A stretch of 64,000 nt of DNA from Arthrobacter sp. B0490 (GCF_002929355.1 NZ_PJIR01000003.1:62001-126000), one strand, 5' to 3'. Positions 1-10,038 are shown, counted from the stretch's first letter. The notes: generated from the letters alone by a model not told the origin. Made by a program: numbers and translations.

Positions 1-202
1 CGACCTCGCGGATGACCCGTTCGGCGCTCGGGTGGGCGGAGTAGCTCAGCGACGCCACGTCGCGCCCACCGTCGTGGTCGCGCACCACGCCGCTGAAGCC
101 GACGACGGCGCCGCAGGATGGGGAGTCGACCCCTGCGGCGGCCTCCTGGGGGGTGATCGGTGCGGCGGCGACGGCCGCGTGGACGACTTCACCGGTGGTC
201 AT
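1..202 (-). CDS. moaE: Molybdopterin synthase catalytic subunit MoaE (N-terminal part, cut by window edge)
   Basis: MoaE transfers sulfur from thiocarboxylated MoaD to cyclic pyranopterin monophosphate, giving molybdopterin. Only the first 67 codons are inside the window. The translated N-terminus contains the family stretch GAVVGFSGVVRDHDGG followed by LSYSAHPSAE, close to the MoaE pattern of an early beta-strand, an FxGxVR turn and a Y-x-A/E helix. The ATG lies inside the last codons of mog (14-bp overlap), so the two are probably translationally coupled. Its partner MoaD is encoded about 5 kb away on the opposite strand. The C-terminal catalytic lysine region is not visible. Confidence 0.87.
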   Translation of the reverse strand, partial: MTTGEVVHAAVAAAPITPQEAAAGVDSPSCGAVVGFSGVVRDHDGGRDVASLSYSAHPSAERVIREV

Positions 203-674
203 GGGAGCCCTCCAGCTGGGAGCAGATGTGGTCGATGAGCGGTGCGAGCACGGCGAGCCCGTCCCGGACCCCGCCGGGCGATCCGGGCAGGTTCAGGACG
301 AAGGTGGAACCCGCGGCGCCTGCGAGCCCGCGGCTGAGGACCGCGGTGGGCACCGCGTCCGCGCCGGCGCGGCGCAGCGCCTCCATGATGCCGGGCAGGC
401 TGCGCGTGAGGTAGGGGGCGGTCTGCTCGGGGGTGGCGTCGTCGGGGCTCAGCCCGGTCCCGCCGCTCGTGATGAGGACGGCCGGGCGGGCCTCCAGAGC
501 GGCTCCGATGGCGGTGCCGACGGCCTCGCCGTCCGGCACGACGACGGCCTCCGCGACCGCGAAGTCGTGGCGGTAGAGCCAGTCGGCGATGGCGGGCCCG
601 CATTCGTCCTGGTAGGTCCCGGCGGCGGCGCGGGTCGAGGCGATGATCACGGCCGCGGTGCGGAGGGGCGTCAT
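189..674 (-). CDS. mog: MogA/MoaB-type molybdopterin adenylyltransferase
   Basis: This 161-residue protein adenylylates molybdopterin before molybdate insertion by MoeA. The MoCF_biosynth fold is evident: residues 7-15 AVIIASTRA, the nucleotide/pterin loop [13 protein letters not shown] near residue 70, and the family C-terminal motif [10 protein letters not shown] near 130. Its start overlaps the moaC stop by four bases (ATGA), and its end overlaps moaE, so it sits in a tight moeA-moaC-mog-moaE transcription unit. MogA and MoaB share this fold; which of the two names fits better cannot be decided from sequence inspection. Confidence 0.9.
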   Translation of the reverse strand: MTPLRTAAVIIASTRAAAGTYQDECGPAIADWLYRHDFAVAEAVVVPDGEAVGTAIGAALEARPAVLITSGGTGLSPDDATPEQTAPYLTRSLPGIMEALRRAGADAVPTAVLSRGLAGAAGSTFVLNLPGSPGGVRDGLAVLAPLIDHICSQLEGSHDHR

Positions 675-1171
675 CTGCTCCAGTCCCCGCTCTTGCCGCC
701 GGACTTCGAGAGCACCCGGGTGCCGTTGATCACGGCGTGCTTGTCGACGGCCTTGATCATGTCGTACAGGGTCAGGGCCGCGACGGACGCCGCTGTGAGG
801 GCCTCCATCTCCACGCCGGTGAGCGCGGTGGTCCGCACGAGTGCGCTGATCCTGACGTGTCCGCCGTCGGGCTCGAAGTCGACGGTGACCTTCGACAGCG
901 GCAGCGGGTGGCAGAGCGGGATCAGCGAGGAGGTCTGCTTCGCGGCCATGATGCCCGCGATCCGGGCCACGGCGAGGGCGTCACCCTTCGGCAGGTCCCC
1001 CTCGGCGATGAGCGCGACGACGTCGGGTCGGGTCTCGAGGGTCGCCTCGGCGACGGCCTGGCGGACGGTGGCCTGCTTGCCCGAGACGTCGACCATGTGG
1101 GCGGTGCCGTCGGCGCGGACATGGGACAGCGCCGGGGACGGACCGTCGGCGGGCGGGGGTGGTGGGTTCAT
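671..1171 (-). CDS. moaC: Cyclic pyranopterin monophosphate synthase MoaC
   Basis: MoaC converts the MoaA product into cyclic pyranopterin monophosphate. Visible family features are HMVDVSGK (substrate loop), [15 protein letters not shown] with the conserved His, GVEMEALTA, and the C-terminal LSKSGGKSG. The chosen ATG, followed by NPPPPP, has AAAGGA 8 nt upstream; an in-frame ATG 30 nt further upstream would overlap moeA and has no ribosome site. The resulting 166 residues match the usual family length. The N-terminus carries a short proline-rich tail. Confidence 0.93.
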   Translation of the reverse strand: MNPPPPPADGPSPALSHVRADGTAHMVDVSGKQATVRQAVAEATLETRPDVVALIAEGDLPKGDALAVARIAGIMAAKQTSSLIPLCHPLPLSKVTVDFEPDGGHVRISALVRTTALTGVEMEALTAASVAALTLYDMIKAVDKHAVINGTRVLSKSGGKSGDWSR

Positions 1172-1197
1172 GGATGGATCCTTTCTGCGGAGTCCAT

Positions 1198-2517
1198 TCA
1201 ACCAGTGCCGGGCCCGTCCGTGGTGGCCGGACCGGTTCCGGCGTCCTCGAGGACGAGCACGTCCTCCACCGCGAAGGGGTCGGCGGGCTCGGGGCCCGTG
1301 AGGGTGAGCTCCACGCGCTCGCCCGCGGCCAGCGCGGCGACACCGACCGGTACGTGCACCAGGCAGTTGGAGGCGGCGAGGGCGTGCAGGAGGTGGGAGT
1401 CGGGCCCGCCGACGAGGGCCACCCTCCCGTCCCGGTAGAGCCCGCGGCGTACCTGGTGCTTCGCCCCGGGGCTCTCGAGGGCTTCGACGAGGACGGCGTC
1501 CAGGACCGGGCGCGGAGCCGGGATGCCGGTCAGCCGGTGCAGGGCGGGGCGGAGGAACATCTCGAAGGACACGAGGGCGCTAACCGGGTTGCCGGGGAAC
1601 CCGAGGAACGGGATGCCGGAGATCGTCCCGTGGGCCTGCGGGCCGCCCGGCTGCAGGGCGACGGAGGAGAACTCCACGCTGCTGTCCGCCAGTGCCTGCT
1701 TCACGACCTCGTAGGCGCCCTGGCTGATCCCGCCCGTGCTGAGGACGAGGTGGGTGCTCCCGGAGGGGATCGCGTCGAACGCGTCCCGCAGCACGGCCGG
1801 ATCGTCCCCGAGCAGCCGGTGGCGGGCCACCTCCGCCCCGGCCTCGCGGAGGGCCGCCTCGAGGAGTGTGGAGTTCGCGTCGTAGATGGCCCCGGGGGCG
1901 AGGGGGGTGCCCGGCTCGGCGACCTCGTCCCCCGTGGAGAGCAGCAGCACCCGGAAGCGGGGACGGACCCGCACCGCGCCGACGCCGCAGGCCGCGAGGA
2001 GCCCCAGCTGGGCCGGTCCGAGCAGCGTGCCCGCGGGGAGCGCCGTCTCGCCCTCCGCGATGTCGCTGCCGGCGCGCCGCACGAACAGACCGGTATCGAT
2101 GCCGCCGGGGAGCCGGACCGTCACGGGACCGGCGGCCCTGTCCGCCGCGGAGTGGAACTGTGCGGGGTCGGCGCGCTCGATCGGCACGACGGCCGCCGCG
2201 CCGTCGGGCAGCATGGCGCCCGTCATGATGGGTGCGGCCGTTCCCGGTTCCAGGGGCGGCGGCACGGAGCCCGCGGGGATGGCCTCGGCCACGAGGAGGG
2301 CGGACGGGGCACCGAGGTCGTCGGCGTGGACCGCGTAGCCGTCCATCTGCGAGTTGTCGAAGGGCGGCAGGCTCACGGGCGCGGCGATGTCCTCGGCCAG
2401 GGCGCGGCCGAGCGCGCCGGGAAGCGGGAGGAGCTCGGGTGCACCGCCGTCGTACCCGCTGCTCCAGCGCAGGAGGCCGGCGACGGCGGCCCGGTGTTCG
2501 GCGACGGTTCTTCTCAT
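1198..2517 (-). CDS. moeA: Molybdopterin molybdenumtransferase MoeA
   Basis: MoeA inserts molybdenum into adenylylated molybdopterin to give active cofactor. The 439-residue product has the MoeA domain order: an N-terminal domain with [11 protein letters not shown] near residue 52, [11 protein letters not shown] near 95, the MoCF domain with LLLSTGDEV near 213 and LSTGGIS near 284, then [11 protein letters not shown] near 325 and a C-terminal beta domain. The ATG is preceded by GGAAGG. A 26-bp gap separates it from moaC, placing it first in the minus-strand cofactor operon, directly after the molybdoenzyme gene. Confidence 0.93.
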   Translation of the reverse strand: MRRTVAEHRAAVAGLLRWSSGYDGGAPELLPLPGALGRALAEDIAAPVSLPPFDNSQMDGYAVHADDLGAPSALLVAEAIPAGSVPPPLEPGTAAPIMTGAMLPDGAAAVVPIERADPAQFHSAADRAAGPVTVRLPGGIDTGLFVRRAGSDIAEGETALPAGTLLGPAQLGLLAACGVGAVRVRPRFRVLLLSTGDEVAEPGTPLAPGAIYDANSTLLEAALREAGAEVARHRLLGDDPAVLRDAFDAIPSGSTHLVLSTGGISQGAYEVVKQALADSSVEFSSVALQPGGPQAHGTISGIPFLGFPGNPVSALVSFEMFLRPALHRLTGIPAPRPVLDAVLVEALESPGAKHQVRRGLYRDGRVALVGGPDSHLLHALAASNCLVHVPVGVAALAAGERVELTLTGPEPADPFAVEDVLVLEDAGTGPATTDGPGTG

Positions 2518-2580
2518 GGCTGCCTTCCGGGGGTGCTGCCGCTGTCCCGCCGCGGGAGGGCCGGGACAGGCCGGGCAGGT

Positions 2581-4131
2581 CTAGGTCACCGTGAACGTTA
2601 CCGTGTGCAGTCCTTCGGACCCGTCAGGCGCGGGCGCCACGGAGGCCTCCGACTGGACGCCTCCCGCGCGGTCCACCGCCCGCGACTGCACGGTGCGGGT
2701 GCCCGCCTCGAGCCGCAGCGTGGCGCGGTACTGGCACCACGTGTCGACGGAGACGGGGGTGGCGAGCTGCGCGCGCTGCCAGGGGCCGCCGTCGACCCGC
2801 ACCTCGACGGCCTCCACGCCCGTGTGCTGGGCCCACGCCACACCGCCGACGACGACGTCCCCCGCCGCCACGCGCGCACCGGGACGGGGCACGTCGACGC
2901 GGGAGGACGTCTTGACGGGGCCGCGCTCGGACCAGCCGCGCGTGGACCAGTACGCGCGGTCGTCGGCGAAGCGGGTCACCTTCAGCTCGCTCACCCACTT
3001 GGTCGCGGACACGAAGCCGTAGAGGCCGGGCACCACGAGGCGGACGGGAAAACCGTGCTCGACGGGCAGGGGTTCGCCGTTCATGCCGACCGCGAGGAGG
3101 GAGTCGCGGCCGTCGGTCAGCGCCTCGAGGGGCGTGCCCGCCGTGAACCCGTCGACGCTCCGCGACAGGACCATGTCCGCTCCCGGCCGTACGCCCGCAC
3201 GGGCCAGGAGCTCCCGGACCGGCCAGCCGAGCCAGCGCGCCGTCCCGGTGAGGTCCCCGCCCACGGGGTTGGACACGCAGGCGAGGGTGATGTGGCGCTC
3301 GACCAGGGGCAGGGCGAGCAGCTCGTCGAAGCCGATCTCGACCTCGCGGTCCACGAGCCCCGAGACCTTGAGGGACCACCGCGCAGGATCGACGACCGGC
3401 ACGACGAGGGCCGTGTCGATCCGGTAGAAGTCGTCGGACGGCGTCACGAGGTCGGTGATGCCCTCGACGTCGAGCTCCGCCCCCGCGGGGATGACGGACC
3501 CTTCCGGTGCCGGGAACCCGGTCGGCGCGGGCGCGGGCAGCCGGACGGCCGAGCGCCGCCGTGCCACCGTGGACTGCGAGGAGCGCACGCCGGTCGCCGC
3601 GGCACCCGTGGCGGCGGCGACGACGGCGGCGCCCGACACCCCCTGGAGGAACCGGCGGCGTGCGGGAGTCGCCGTCGTGCCGCCCTCCGATGCCCGGGCC
3701 CAGGCCCGCAGGGCCCGCACGAGGGCGTCGAGCACGAGCACCGCCACCGCCACGGCGAGGACGGGCGCCGCGTACGACACGAGCGACGACTGCGGCCGGG
3801 AGGCGACGGCGAGGGCCCCGAGGGCGCCGAAGCCGGCGACGACCGCGCGACCGGCGAAGGACCTCCGGTACTCGAGGACGCCGGCCGCGAGGGCGAGGAC
3901 CGCGATGAGGACGGCGATGCCTCCGAGGAGGACCGCCTTGTCCGCGGTGCCGAACCAGGCGATCGCCCAGTCCTTCACGCCGGGCGGCACGACGTCGATG
4001 ACGGCGGAGCCCACGGCGCTGACCGGGGTCACGGAGGGGCTCAGCGCGGCGGCCGCCAGCTCGCCGCCGATCACGCCGATCCCCACGGCGAGGGCGCCGG
4101 AGAGCGCCGCCCAGGTGCGCCGTCGGCTCAT
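2581..4131 (-). CDS. Membrane-anchored molybdopterin-dependent oxidoreductase, sulfite oxidase family
   Basis: This 516-residue protein has about four N-terminal hydrophobic helices (roughly residues 8-130), then a twin-arginine-like RRRFLQ followed by an Ala-rich hydrophobic stretch, and then a sulfite-oxidase-type Moco domain. The presumed cysteine ligand to molybdenum lies in TLACVSN, followed by GWPVRELLARAG and ultimately a dimerisation-like C-terminal beta domain. The start with GGAAGG upstream is preferred over an ATG 60 nt further upstream. It is probably exported with the catalytic domain outside the cell. The substrate is unknown; sulfite is only one option. Linkage to moeA fits its cofactor need. 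Confidence 0.82.
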   Translation of the reverse strand: MSRRRTWAALSGALAVGIGVIGGELAAAALSPSVTPVSAVGSAVIDVVPPGVKDWAIAWFGTADKAVLLGGIAVLIAVLALAAGVLEYRRSFAGRAVVAGFGALGALAVASRPQSSLVSYAAPVLAVAVAVLVLDALVRALRAWARASEGGTTATPARRRFLQGVSGAAVVAAATGAAATGVRSSQSTVARRRSAVRLPAPAPTGFPAPEGSVIPAGAELDVEGITDLVTPSDDFYRIDTALVVPVVDPARWSLKVSGLVDREVEIGFDELLALPLVERHITLACVSNPVGGDLTGTARWLGWPVRELLARAGVRPGADMVLSRSVDGFTAGTPLEALTDGRDSLLAVGMNGEPLPVEHGFPVRLVVPGLYGFVSATKWVSELKVTRFADDRAYWSTRGWSERGPVKTSSRVDVPRPGARVAAGDVVVGGVAWAQHTGVEAVEVRVDGGPWQRAQLATPVSVDTWCQYRATLRLEAGTRTVQSRAVDRAGGVQSEASVAPAPDGSEGLHTVTFTVT

Positions 4132-4250
4132 CGCTGCCTTCCCGTCCGGCCCCGGCGACGGTCCGCCGCCGAAAAGAACCATCCCATACACGACCGCGGG
4201 TGCCCGCTCGTTCCCCGTCCACGCGATAGGGCGGCGGGGGCCGGAGGGCG

Positions 4251-4262
4251 TACCCTCGCAGT
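4251..4262 (+). promoter_or_regulatory. Putative -10 box for a leaderless moaA transcript
   Basis: TACCCT (4251-4256) is followed by only 6 nt before the moaA ATG. No Shine-Dalgarno sequence lies at a usable distance: GGAGGG is 14 nt away. A TANNNT box this close to the start is the usual arrangement for actinobacterial leaderless mRNAs. No clear -35 element was found. Confidence 0.45.
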
Positions 4263-5324
4263 ATGGGAGTTCACCTCGGAATGCCGCGCGCTGCCGCCGC
4301 CCAGGGACTCCTGGACATCCACGGCCGGCGCGCGACGGACATGCGCCTGTCCCTCACGGACAAGTGCAACCTGCGCTGCACCTACTGCATGCCCGCGGAG
4401 GGCCTCAACTGGCTGCAGAAGGACCAGGTCCTGTCACGTGCGGAGATCGTGCGCCTCGTCGGCATCGGCGTCGACCGGCTCGGGGTCCGGGAACTGCGCC
4501 TGACGGGCGGCGAGCCGCTCGTGCGGGCCGACCTCCTGGACATCATCAGGGACATCCGCACCGGCCACCCCGACCTGCCGATCTCGATGACGACCAACGC
4601 GCTGGGGCTCGACCGGCGGGCCGCGCAGCTGAAGGACGCCGGCCTGACGCGCATCAACGTCTCCATGGACTCGCTGCACCCCGACACCTTCGCGCAGCTG
4701 ACCCGCCGGCCGTTCCTCGATCGCGTCCTGAAGGGGATCGAGGCCGCCGCCGACGCCGGTCTCGGACTCGTGAAGATCAACGCCGTCCTCATGCGCGGCA
4801 TCAACGACCACGAGGCACCGGACCTCGTCGAGTGGGCGGTGGCCCGCGGTTTCGAACTGCGCTTCATCGAGCAGATGCCCCTCGACGCGGACCACGGCTG
4901 GACGAAGGAGGGCATGGTGACCGCCGCGGAGATGCGCGCGCTCGTCGAGACCCGCTTCGTCCTCACACCGGACCCGCGCACGCGCGACGGCGCACCCGCC
5001 GAGCGGTGGGAGGTGCGCGCGAAGGCGGCCCCCGACGTCGTCCTGGGGACGGTGGGCATCATCGCGTCGGTGACGGAGCCCTTCTGCGCCGATTGCCGCC
5101 GGACGCGTGTCACCGCGGAGGGCAAGGTGATGAGTTGCCTCTTCTCCCGCGAGGAGACGGACCTGCGGGAGCTCCTGCGTTCCGACGCGGACGACGACGC
5201 CGTCGCGCAGCGCTGGCGCGAGGCCATGTGGCTGAAGCCCCGCGCGCACGGCATGGACCACACGGGCCTCGGCGCCGCGGACTTCGTGCAGCCCGAGCGA
5301 TCGATGAGCGCCATCGGTGGCTGA
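4263..5324 (+). CDS. moaA: GTP 3',8-cyclase MoaA (radical SAM)
   Basis: MoaA carries out the first step of molybdenum cofactor synthesis, rearranging GTP. The 353-residue protein has the radical-SAM cysteines C35, C39 and C42 (KCNLRCTYC), the SAM-binding LTGGEPL near residue 80, and the second cluster motif FCADCRRTR with a third Cys in KVMSCLFS near 275-295. It ends in Gly-Gly, as active MoaA proteins do. It is divergent from the sulfite-oxidase-type gene and overlaps moaD by 8 bp. Confidence 0.95.
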   Translation: MGVHLGMPRAAAAQGLLDIHGRRATDMRLSLTDKCNLRCTYCMPAEGLNWLQKDQVLSRAEIVRLVGIGVDRLGVRELRLTGGEPLVRADLLDIIRDIRTGHPDLPISMTTNALGLDRRAAQLKDAGLTRINVSMDSLHPDTFAQLTRRPFLDRVLKGIEAAADAGLGLVKINAVLMRGINDHEAPDLVEWAVARGFELRFIEQMPLDADHGWTKEGMVTAAEMRALVETRFVLTPDPRTRDGAPAERWEVRAKAAPDVVLGTVGIIASVTEPFCADCRRTRVTAEGKVMSCLFSREETDLRELLRSDADDDAVAQRWREAMWLKPRAHGMDHTGLGAADFVQPERSMSAIGG

Positions 5325-5577
5325 GGTGCTGGTGAGGTATTTCGGGGCGGCCCGGGCCGCGACCGGCGTCGACGAGGAGCGCCTGCCGGGCGGGCGCACC
5401 CTCGACGCGGTGCTGGCAGAGCTGCGCGCACGCCCCGCGCGGACGGCCGGCCCCTCCCTCGCGAAGGTCCTCGACCGCAGCAGCTTCCTGTTGAACGAGG
5501 TGGCGCTGCGCGACCCGGCGAGAGTGCTGCGGGACGACGACGTGCTGGACGTGCTGCCGCCCTTCGCCGGCGGCTAG
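5317..5577 (+). CDS. moaD: Molybdopterin synthase sulfur carrier subunit MoaD
   Basis: A ubiquitin-like 86-residue sulfur carrier that feeds MoaE. The N-terminal strand VLVRYFGAAR and the C-terminal PFAGG, including the thiocarboxylated Gly-Gly, are clear. The GTG start lies inside the end of moaA, so translation is likely coupled. It is the last gene of the plus-strand pair and converges with the M16 peptidase gene 19 bp away. Confidence 0.93.
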   Translation: MAEVLVRYFGAARAATGVDEERLPGGRTLDAVLAELRARPARTAGPSLAKVLDRSSFLLNEVALRDPARVLRDDDVLDVLPPFAGG

Positions 5578-5596
5578 AGCGCGTCCGCCCTGAGGG

Positions 5597-6967
5597 TCAG
5601 CGGGCGAAGTCCGCTTCCGAGTCGAACGGGCCCACGACGACGGTGGTCCGCGGTGCCGCGGCGAGCTCCCGTGCGAGGGACTGCACGTCCTCGGCGGTGA
5701 CGGAGCGGATGCGCTCCAGCGAGGTGTCCATGTCGACGAACTCCCCCGACACCAGTTCCGACCGGCCGAGCCGGGACATGCGGGAACTGCTGTCCTCGAG
5801 GGCCATGACGAGTCCGCCCGAGAGCTGGCCGACGGCCTTGCGGAGCTCCTCCGCGTCGATGCCGTGGGCCGCCAGGCGGTCGAGTTCCGCGCCGAGCAGC
5901 TCGATCACCTGCCCGGTCTTGGCGGGCGAGCACCCGGCGTACATGCCGAAGTAGCCCGCGTCGGCGTACGCGGCGGAGAAGGAGTAGGTCGAGTAGACGA
6001 GGCCGCGCTTCTCGCGGATCTCCTGGAAGAGCCGGGAGGACATGCCGCCTCCGAGGACGGCGTTCAGTACGCTCATGGCGAACCGTCGCTCGTCGGTCGC
6101 GGTGAGGGACGAGCAGCCGATGAGGATGTTCGACTGTTCGACGGCCCTGCGGATCACGTGCGTGCCCGTCGCACCGGCCACGGGGGCCTCGGTCGTCGTA
6201 CGGCGCGCCACGGGCAGCGCGCCCTCGTCGAGCGCCCACCCGGCGGTCTCGAGGGCTTCCTGCACGAGCCGGCAGACGGTGTCGTGGTCGAGGCCGCCCG
6301 CGGCGGTGACCACGAGCTCGGACGGGGTGTAGTAGCGACGGTAGTGCGCGAGGACGGAATCCCGCGGGACCGCGCGGATCGCCTCGGGGGTGCCGCCGAT
6401 GGGCCGGCCGAGGGGGTGGTCCCCCAGCACGAGCTCGACGAACCTCTCGTGGGCGACGTCCGCCGGGTCGTCGCTGTCCATCGCGATCTCCTCGAGGATG
6501 ACGTCGCGTTCCTGCTCGAGCTCCTCCGGGTCGAGCACGGCGGACGTCACCATGTCGGCGATGACGTCGATGGCCATGGGCAGGTCGGTGTCGAGGACCC
6601 GCGCGTAGTAGCAGGTGTTCTCCTTCGCGGTGGCGGCGTTCGACTCGCCGCCCACCTCGTCGAACGCCGACGCGATGTCCATGGCGCTGCGGCGCGCGGT
6701 GCCCTTGAACAGCAGGTGCTCGAGGAAGTGGGTGCTGCCGTGCTGGCCGTCGGCCTCGTCGCGGGAGCCGACGCCCACCCAGAAGCCGATGGTCGCGGAT
6801 CGCTGCCCGGGCATGGCCTCGGTGAGCACGCGGACGCCGCCGGGCAGCACGCTGCGCCGCACGACGTTGCCGCCCGGATCCCCGGCCACGAAGGTGGGGT
6901 CGGGGCCGCCGGTCCCCGTGCGGGGGGTCGGCAGCAGGGGCAGGGACACTACGGAGGGCAGGGGCAT
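5597..6967 (-). CDS. M16 family zinc metallopeptidase (processing-peptidase-like)
   Basis: A 456-residue insulinase-family peptidase. The inverted zinc motif HFLEH lies near residue 81, with a downstream Glu in the ESNAATAKENTCYYA region expected to complete the site. The second half is the inactive-type M16 domain, with SSRLFQEIREKRGLVYS near 320. In Actinobacteria this gene routinely follows pnp, as here, and it may process secreted or mitochondrial-type presequences; the real substrate is unknown. The ATG has AGGAAG upstream. It is separated from pnp by a strong hairpin. Confidence 0.88.
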   Translation of the reverse strand: MPLPSVVSLPLLPTPRTGTGGPDPTFVAGDPGGNVVRRSVLPGGVRVLTEAMPGQRSATIGFWVGVGSRDEADGQHGSTHFLEHLLFKGTARRSAMDIASAFDEVGGESNAATAKENTCYYARVLDTDLPMAIDVIADMVTSAVLDPEELEQERDVILEEIAMDSDDPADVAHERFVELVLGDHPLGRPIGGTPEAIRAVPRDSVLAHYRRYYTPSELVVTAAGGLDHDTVCRLVQEALETAGWALDEGALPVARRTTTEAPVAGATGTHVIRRAVEQSNILIGCSSLTATDERRFAMSVLNAVLGGGMSSRLFQEIREKRGLVYSTYSFSAAYADAGYFGMYAGCSPAKTGQVIELLGAELDRLAAHGIDAEELRKAVGQLSGGLVMALEDSSSRMSRLGRSELVSGEFVDMDTSLERIRSVTAEDVQSLARELAAAPRTTVVVGPFDSEADFAR

Positions 6968-7000
6968 GCTGGTCTTCCTGGTCGTTCGGGAAAGGCCGAC

Positions 7001-7041
7001 GGCCCCGGCGCCGACCGAGTCGATCGGTCGGCGCCGGGGCC
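7001..7041 (-). terminator. Hairpin downstream of pnp
   Basis: A perfect 18-bp stem (7001-7018 with 7024-7041) closes a 5-nt loop 39 nt past the pnp stop. It lacks a clear U-tract, as many high-GC terminators do. It also sits 34 nt upstream of the M16 peptidase start, so it could cap pnp transcripts or act as a 3' stability element. Confidence 0.75.
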
Positions 7042-7079
7042 GCGGGCCGTGGGCTGCTCGGGACGAGCGCGGCGACCTG

Positions 7080-9335
7080 CTAGTCGTCGTCGCCCTCTGC
7101 GACGGCGGGCAGCTCGATGCCGGCGTCCTCGACCGGCTCGTCGGCGACGACGGGCGAGAGCGACAGCTTTCCGCGGTCGTCGACCTTGGTGATCTCGACC
7201 TGGACCTTCTGGCCCACGGTCAGGATCTCGTCGACGTTGTCGACGCGCTTGCCGCCGGCGAGCTTCCGCAGCTCGGAGATGTGCAGCAGGCCGTCCTTGC
7301 CCGGGGTCAGCGAGACGAAGGCGCCGAAGGTCGTGGTCTTGACGACCGTGCCCAGGTAGCGCTCACCGATCTCGGGGACCTGCGGGTTCGCGATGGCGTT
7401 CACGGCGGCGCGGGCGGCCTCGGCCGACTCGCCGTTCGTGGCGCCGATGAGCACGGTGCCGTCGTCCTCGATCGAGATGTCCGCCCCGGTGTCCTCCTGG
7501 ATCTGGTTGATCATCTTGCCCTTGGGGCCGATGACCTCGCCGATCTTGTCCACGGGGATCTTGACCGAGATGATGCGCGGCGCGAACTCGGAGAGCTCGT
7601 CCGGTGCGTCGATCGCGGCCTGCAGGACGCCGAGGATGTGCAGGCGTGCCTCGCGGGCCTGCTTCAGCGCGGCTGCCAGCACCGAGGCGGGGATGCCGTC
7701 GAGCTTGGTGTCGAGCTGGATGGCGGTGACGAACTCGGCCGTGCCGGCGACCTTGAAGTCCATGTCGCCGAAGGCGTCCTCGGCTCCCAGGATGTCGGTC
7801 AGCGCGGCGTAGCGGGTCTGGCCGTCGACGACGTCGGACACGAGGCCCATGGCGATGCCGGCGACCGGTGCGCGGAGGGGCACACCGGCGTTGAGCAGCG
7901 ACAGCGTCGAGGCGCAGACGGACCCCATCGACGTCGAGCCGTTGGAGCTCAGCGCCTCGGAGACCTGGCGGATCGCGTAGGGGAACTCCTCGCGGGTCGG
8001 CAGGACGGGCACGAGGGCGCGCTCTGCCAGTGCTCCGTGGCCGATCTCGCGGCGCTTCGGCGAACCGACGCGGCCGGTCTCACCGGTGGAGTAGGGCGGG
8101 AAGTTGTAGTTGTGCATGTAGCGCTTGCGCGTGACGGGCGACAGCGAGTCGATCTGCTGCTCCATCTTGAGCATGTTCAGCGTGGTGACGCCCATGATCT
8201 GGGTCTCGCCGCGCTCGAAGATGGCGGAGCCGTGCACGCGCGGCAGGACCTCGACCTCGGCGGTGAGCTTGCGGATGTCGCTCAGGCCCCGGCCGTCGAT
8301 ACGGACCTGGTCCTTGAGGATGCGCTGGCGCACGACGGCCTTGTTGAGCGAGCGGAAGGCTGCGGAGAGCTCCTTCTCGCGTCCCTCGAACTGGGCGCCG
8401 AGGGCGTCCATGAGCTCGGCCTTGAGCGCGTCGGTCGCGGTGCCGCGGTCCTGCTTGTCGGCGATCTGGAAGACCTGGGCGAGCTTCTCGGACCCGGCGG
8501 CCTCGATGGCCGCGTACACGTCGTCTTGGTAGTCGAGGAAGATCGGGAACTCGACGGTCGGCTTCGCGGCGCGGGCCGCGAGGTCCGCCTGGGCCTCGCA
8601 CAGGGCGCGGATGAAGGGCTTGGCGGCCTCGAGGCCGTCGGCGACGATCTCCTCGGTGGGCGCGGTGGCGCCGTTCTCCTTGATGAGGGTCCACGAGTTG
8701 TCGGTGGCCTCGGCCTCGACCATCATGATGGCGACGTCGTCACCGGCGATGCGCCCGGCGACGACCATGTCGAAGACGGAGTTCTCGAGCTCGGAGTGCT
8801 TCGGGAAGGCGATCCACTGGTCGGTGCCGCTGCCGTCGGACACGAGGGCGACGCGGACGCCGCCGATCGGGCCGGAGAAGGGCAGGCCGGAGAGCTGCGT
8901 GGACATCGAGGCCGCGTTGATCGCGACGACGTCGTAGCGCACGTCGGGGTTGATCGCGAGGATGGTCACGACGACCTGGACCTCGTTGCGGAGGCCCTTG
9001 ACGAACGCGGGACGGAGCGGGCGGTCCATGAGGCGGCACGCGAGGATGGCCTCGGTGGAGGGGCGGCCCTCGCGGCGGAAGAACGAGCCCGGGATGCGGC
9101 CCGCGGCGTACATGCGCTCCTCGACGTCGACGGTCAGGGGGAAGAAGTCGAAGCCTTCGCGCGGCTGCTTGCCCGCGGTGGTGGCCGAGAGCAGGGCGGT
9201 GTCCTCGTCGATGTAGACCATGGCGGAGCCGGCGGCCTGCTGGGCGAGGCGGCCGGTCTCGAACCGGACGGTGCGTGTTCCGAAGCGACCGTTGTCGATC
9301 ACTGCTTCGGCGAACTGAATTTCGGGACCCTCCAA
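7080..9335 (-). CDS. pnp: Polyribonucleotide nucleotidyltransferase (PNPase)
   Basis: PNPase degrades RNA phosphorolytically 3' to 5'. The 751-residue product has two RNase PH domains, the first with RRLAQQA-type N-terminal residues and FFRREGRPS near 90, the second with [11 protein letters not shown] and [10 protein letters not shown], then a KH domain ([12 protein letters not shown]) and an S1 domain ([18 protein letters not shown]). I take the TTG giving MEGPEIQF as the start because GGAGG lies 8 nt upstream; longer in-frame extensions lack family similarity. The C-terminus is acidic (GDDD). Confidence 0.95.
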   Translation of the reverse strand: MEGPEIQFAEAVIDNGRFGTRTVRFETGRLAQQAAGSAMVYIDEDTALLSATTAGKQPREGFDFFPLTVDVEERMYAAGRIPGSFFRREGRPSTEAILACRLMDRPLRPAFVKGLRNEVQVVVTILAINPDVRYDVVAINAASMSTQLSGLPFSGPIGGVRVALVSDGSGTDQWIAFPKHSELENSVFDMVVAGRIAGDDVAIMMVEAEATDNSWTLIKENGATAPTEEIVADGLEAAKPFIRALCEAQADLAARAAKPTVEFPIFLDYQDDVYAAIEAAGSEKLAQVFQIADKQDRGTATDALKAELMDALGAQFEGREKELSAAFRSLNKAVVRQRILKDQVRIDGRGLSDIRKLTAEVEVLPRVHGSAIFERGETQIMGVTTLNMLKMEQQIDSLSPVTRKRYMHNYNFPPYSTGETGRVGSPKRREIGHGALAERALVPVLPTREEFPYAIRQVSEALSSNGSTSMGSVCASTLSLLNAGVPLRAPVAGIAMGLVSDVVDGQTRYAALTDILGAEDAFGDMDFKVAGTAEFVTAIQLDTKLDGIPASVLAAALKQAREARLHILGVLQAAIDAPDELSEFAPRIISVKIPVDKIGEVIGPKGKMINQIQEDTGADISIEDDGTVLIGATNGESAEAARAAVNAIANPQVPEIGERYLGTVVKTTTFGAFVSLTPGKDGLLHISELRKLAGGKRVDNVDEILTVGQKVQVEITKVDDRGKLSLSPVVADEPVEDAGIELPAVAEGDDD

Positions 9336-9618
9336 GAGAGTCACCTCCGTTTCCTTTGTCGGGGCTGAGCATCGGAGGCGATCGGCACCCGACGTGGTCC
9401 CGTCCCTTCTGGACGGTCCACGGCACCCGGTCTTCGATCGAGATCCACGGAGCAGCATGTCGCATGCGTTCCGGAGACCACTACCGAGGACCGCGAATGC
9501 GCGGTGCCGGTCGACCCCTGCTGTGCGTTGATCATTCCTGCTGGTGCAGGCCGTGCTGGTGGTGCTGGTCCTGCCCGTGCCGGCGGGGACTAGGTCCCGT
9601 CCGCCCGGTCGAGCAGAG
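9336..9618 (-). other. Non-coding leader region upstream of pnp
   Basis: No convincing gene was found between the pnp start and the rpsO terminator. A small ACCGCG/CGCGGT hairpin (9490-9505) and a GCTGGT-rich stretch near 9541-9575 are present. pnp leaders are often RNase III-controlled in other bacteria, but nothing here proves that. The pnp promoter must lie in this stretch or upstream of rpsO. Confidence 0.4.
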
Positions 9619-9655
9619 AAGGCGGCTTCCTCCCCGACAGGGAGGATGCCGCCTT
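9619..9655 (-). terminator. Terminator of rpsO
   Basis: AAGGCGGC (9619-9626) pairs with GCCGCCTT (9648-9655), and CCTCCC pairs with GGGAGG inside it, leaving a short loop. It lies 10 nt after the rpsO stop on the minus strand. The downstream bases TTCTCT form only a weak U-tract. Confidence 0.8.
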
Positions 9656-9665
9656 CCGGTGCTGT

Positions 9666-9935
9666 CTATCGACGCAGACCCAGGCGCTCGATGAGCGTCC
9701 GGTAGCGCGTGATGTCGGTGTCCCGCAGGTAGTCCAGCAGGCGACGGCGGCGACCCACGAGAAGCAGCAGGCCACGACGCGTGTGGTGGTCGTGCTTGTG
9801 CATCTTCAGGTGCTCGGTCAGGTCGAGGATACGACGGGAAAGCATCGCGATCTGCACCTCGGGTGAACCGGTGTCACCTTCGGCCAGGGCGTATTCCTTG
9901 ATGATTTCCTGCTTAATGGCGGCGTCAAGGGCCAC
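9666..9935 (-). CDS. rpsO: 30S ribosomal protein S15
   Basis: The 89-residue S15 binds 16S rRNA in the central domain and is needed for platform assembly. Recognisable features are GSPEVQIA near residue 22, [19 protein letters not shown] at 39-57 and [10 protein letters not shown] at 61-70. The GTG start has AGGAG 6 nt upstream. It lies between ribF and pnp, the common actinobacterial order, with its own terminator. Confidence 0.97.
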   Translation of the reverse strand: MALDAAIKQEIIKEYALAEGDTGSPEVQIAMLSRRILDLTEHLKMHKHDHHTRRGLLLLVGRRRRLLDYLRDTDITRYRTLIERLGLRR

Positions 9936-9995
9936 GAGTAACTCCTAGAGTTGTACCGTGAACAAGTGCTGAGCATCGCTTGCACGACGACACAG

Positions 9996-10027
9996 AAAAA
10001 TCCAGCCACCACGGACTGCAGCCGGAT
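9996..10027 (-). terminator. Terminator of ribF
   Basis: On the minus strand ATCCGGC and GCTGGAT form a 7-bp stem (one G-U pair) with a 14-nt loop, followed at once by TTTTTC. The U-tract makes it a conventional intrinsic terminator, 12 nt after the ribF stop. Confidence 0.75.
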
Positions 10028-10038
10028 CTTCGTCCAGT

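Noticed and set aside
1159-4503. A 1,114-codon open frame on the plus strand
   Set aside because: It runs antisense to moeA and the molybdoenzyme gene, whose products match known families, and it is an effect of very high GC with few stops.
6615-9368. A 917-codon plus-strand frame opposite pnp
   Set aside because: Its product is a Leu/Asp/Val-rich antisense translation of PNPase with no family similarity.
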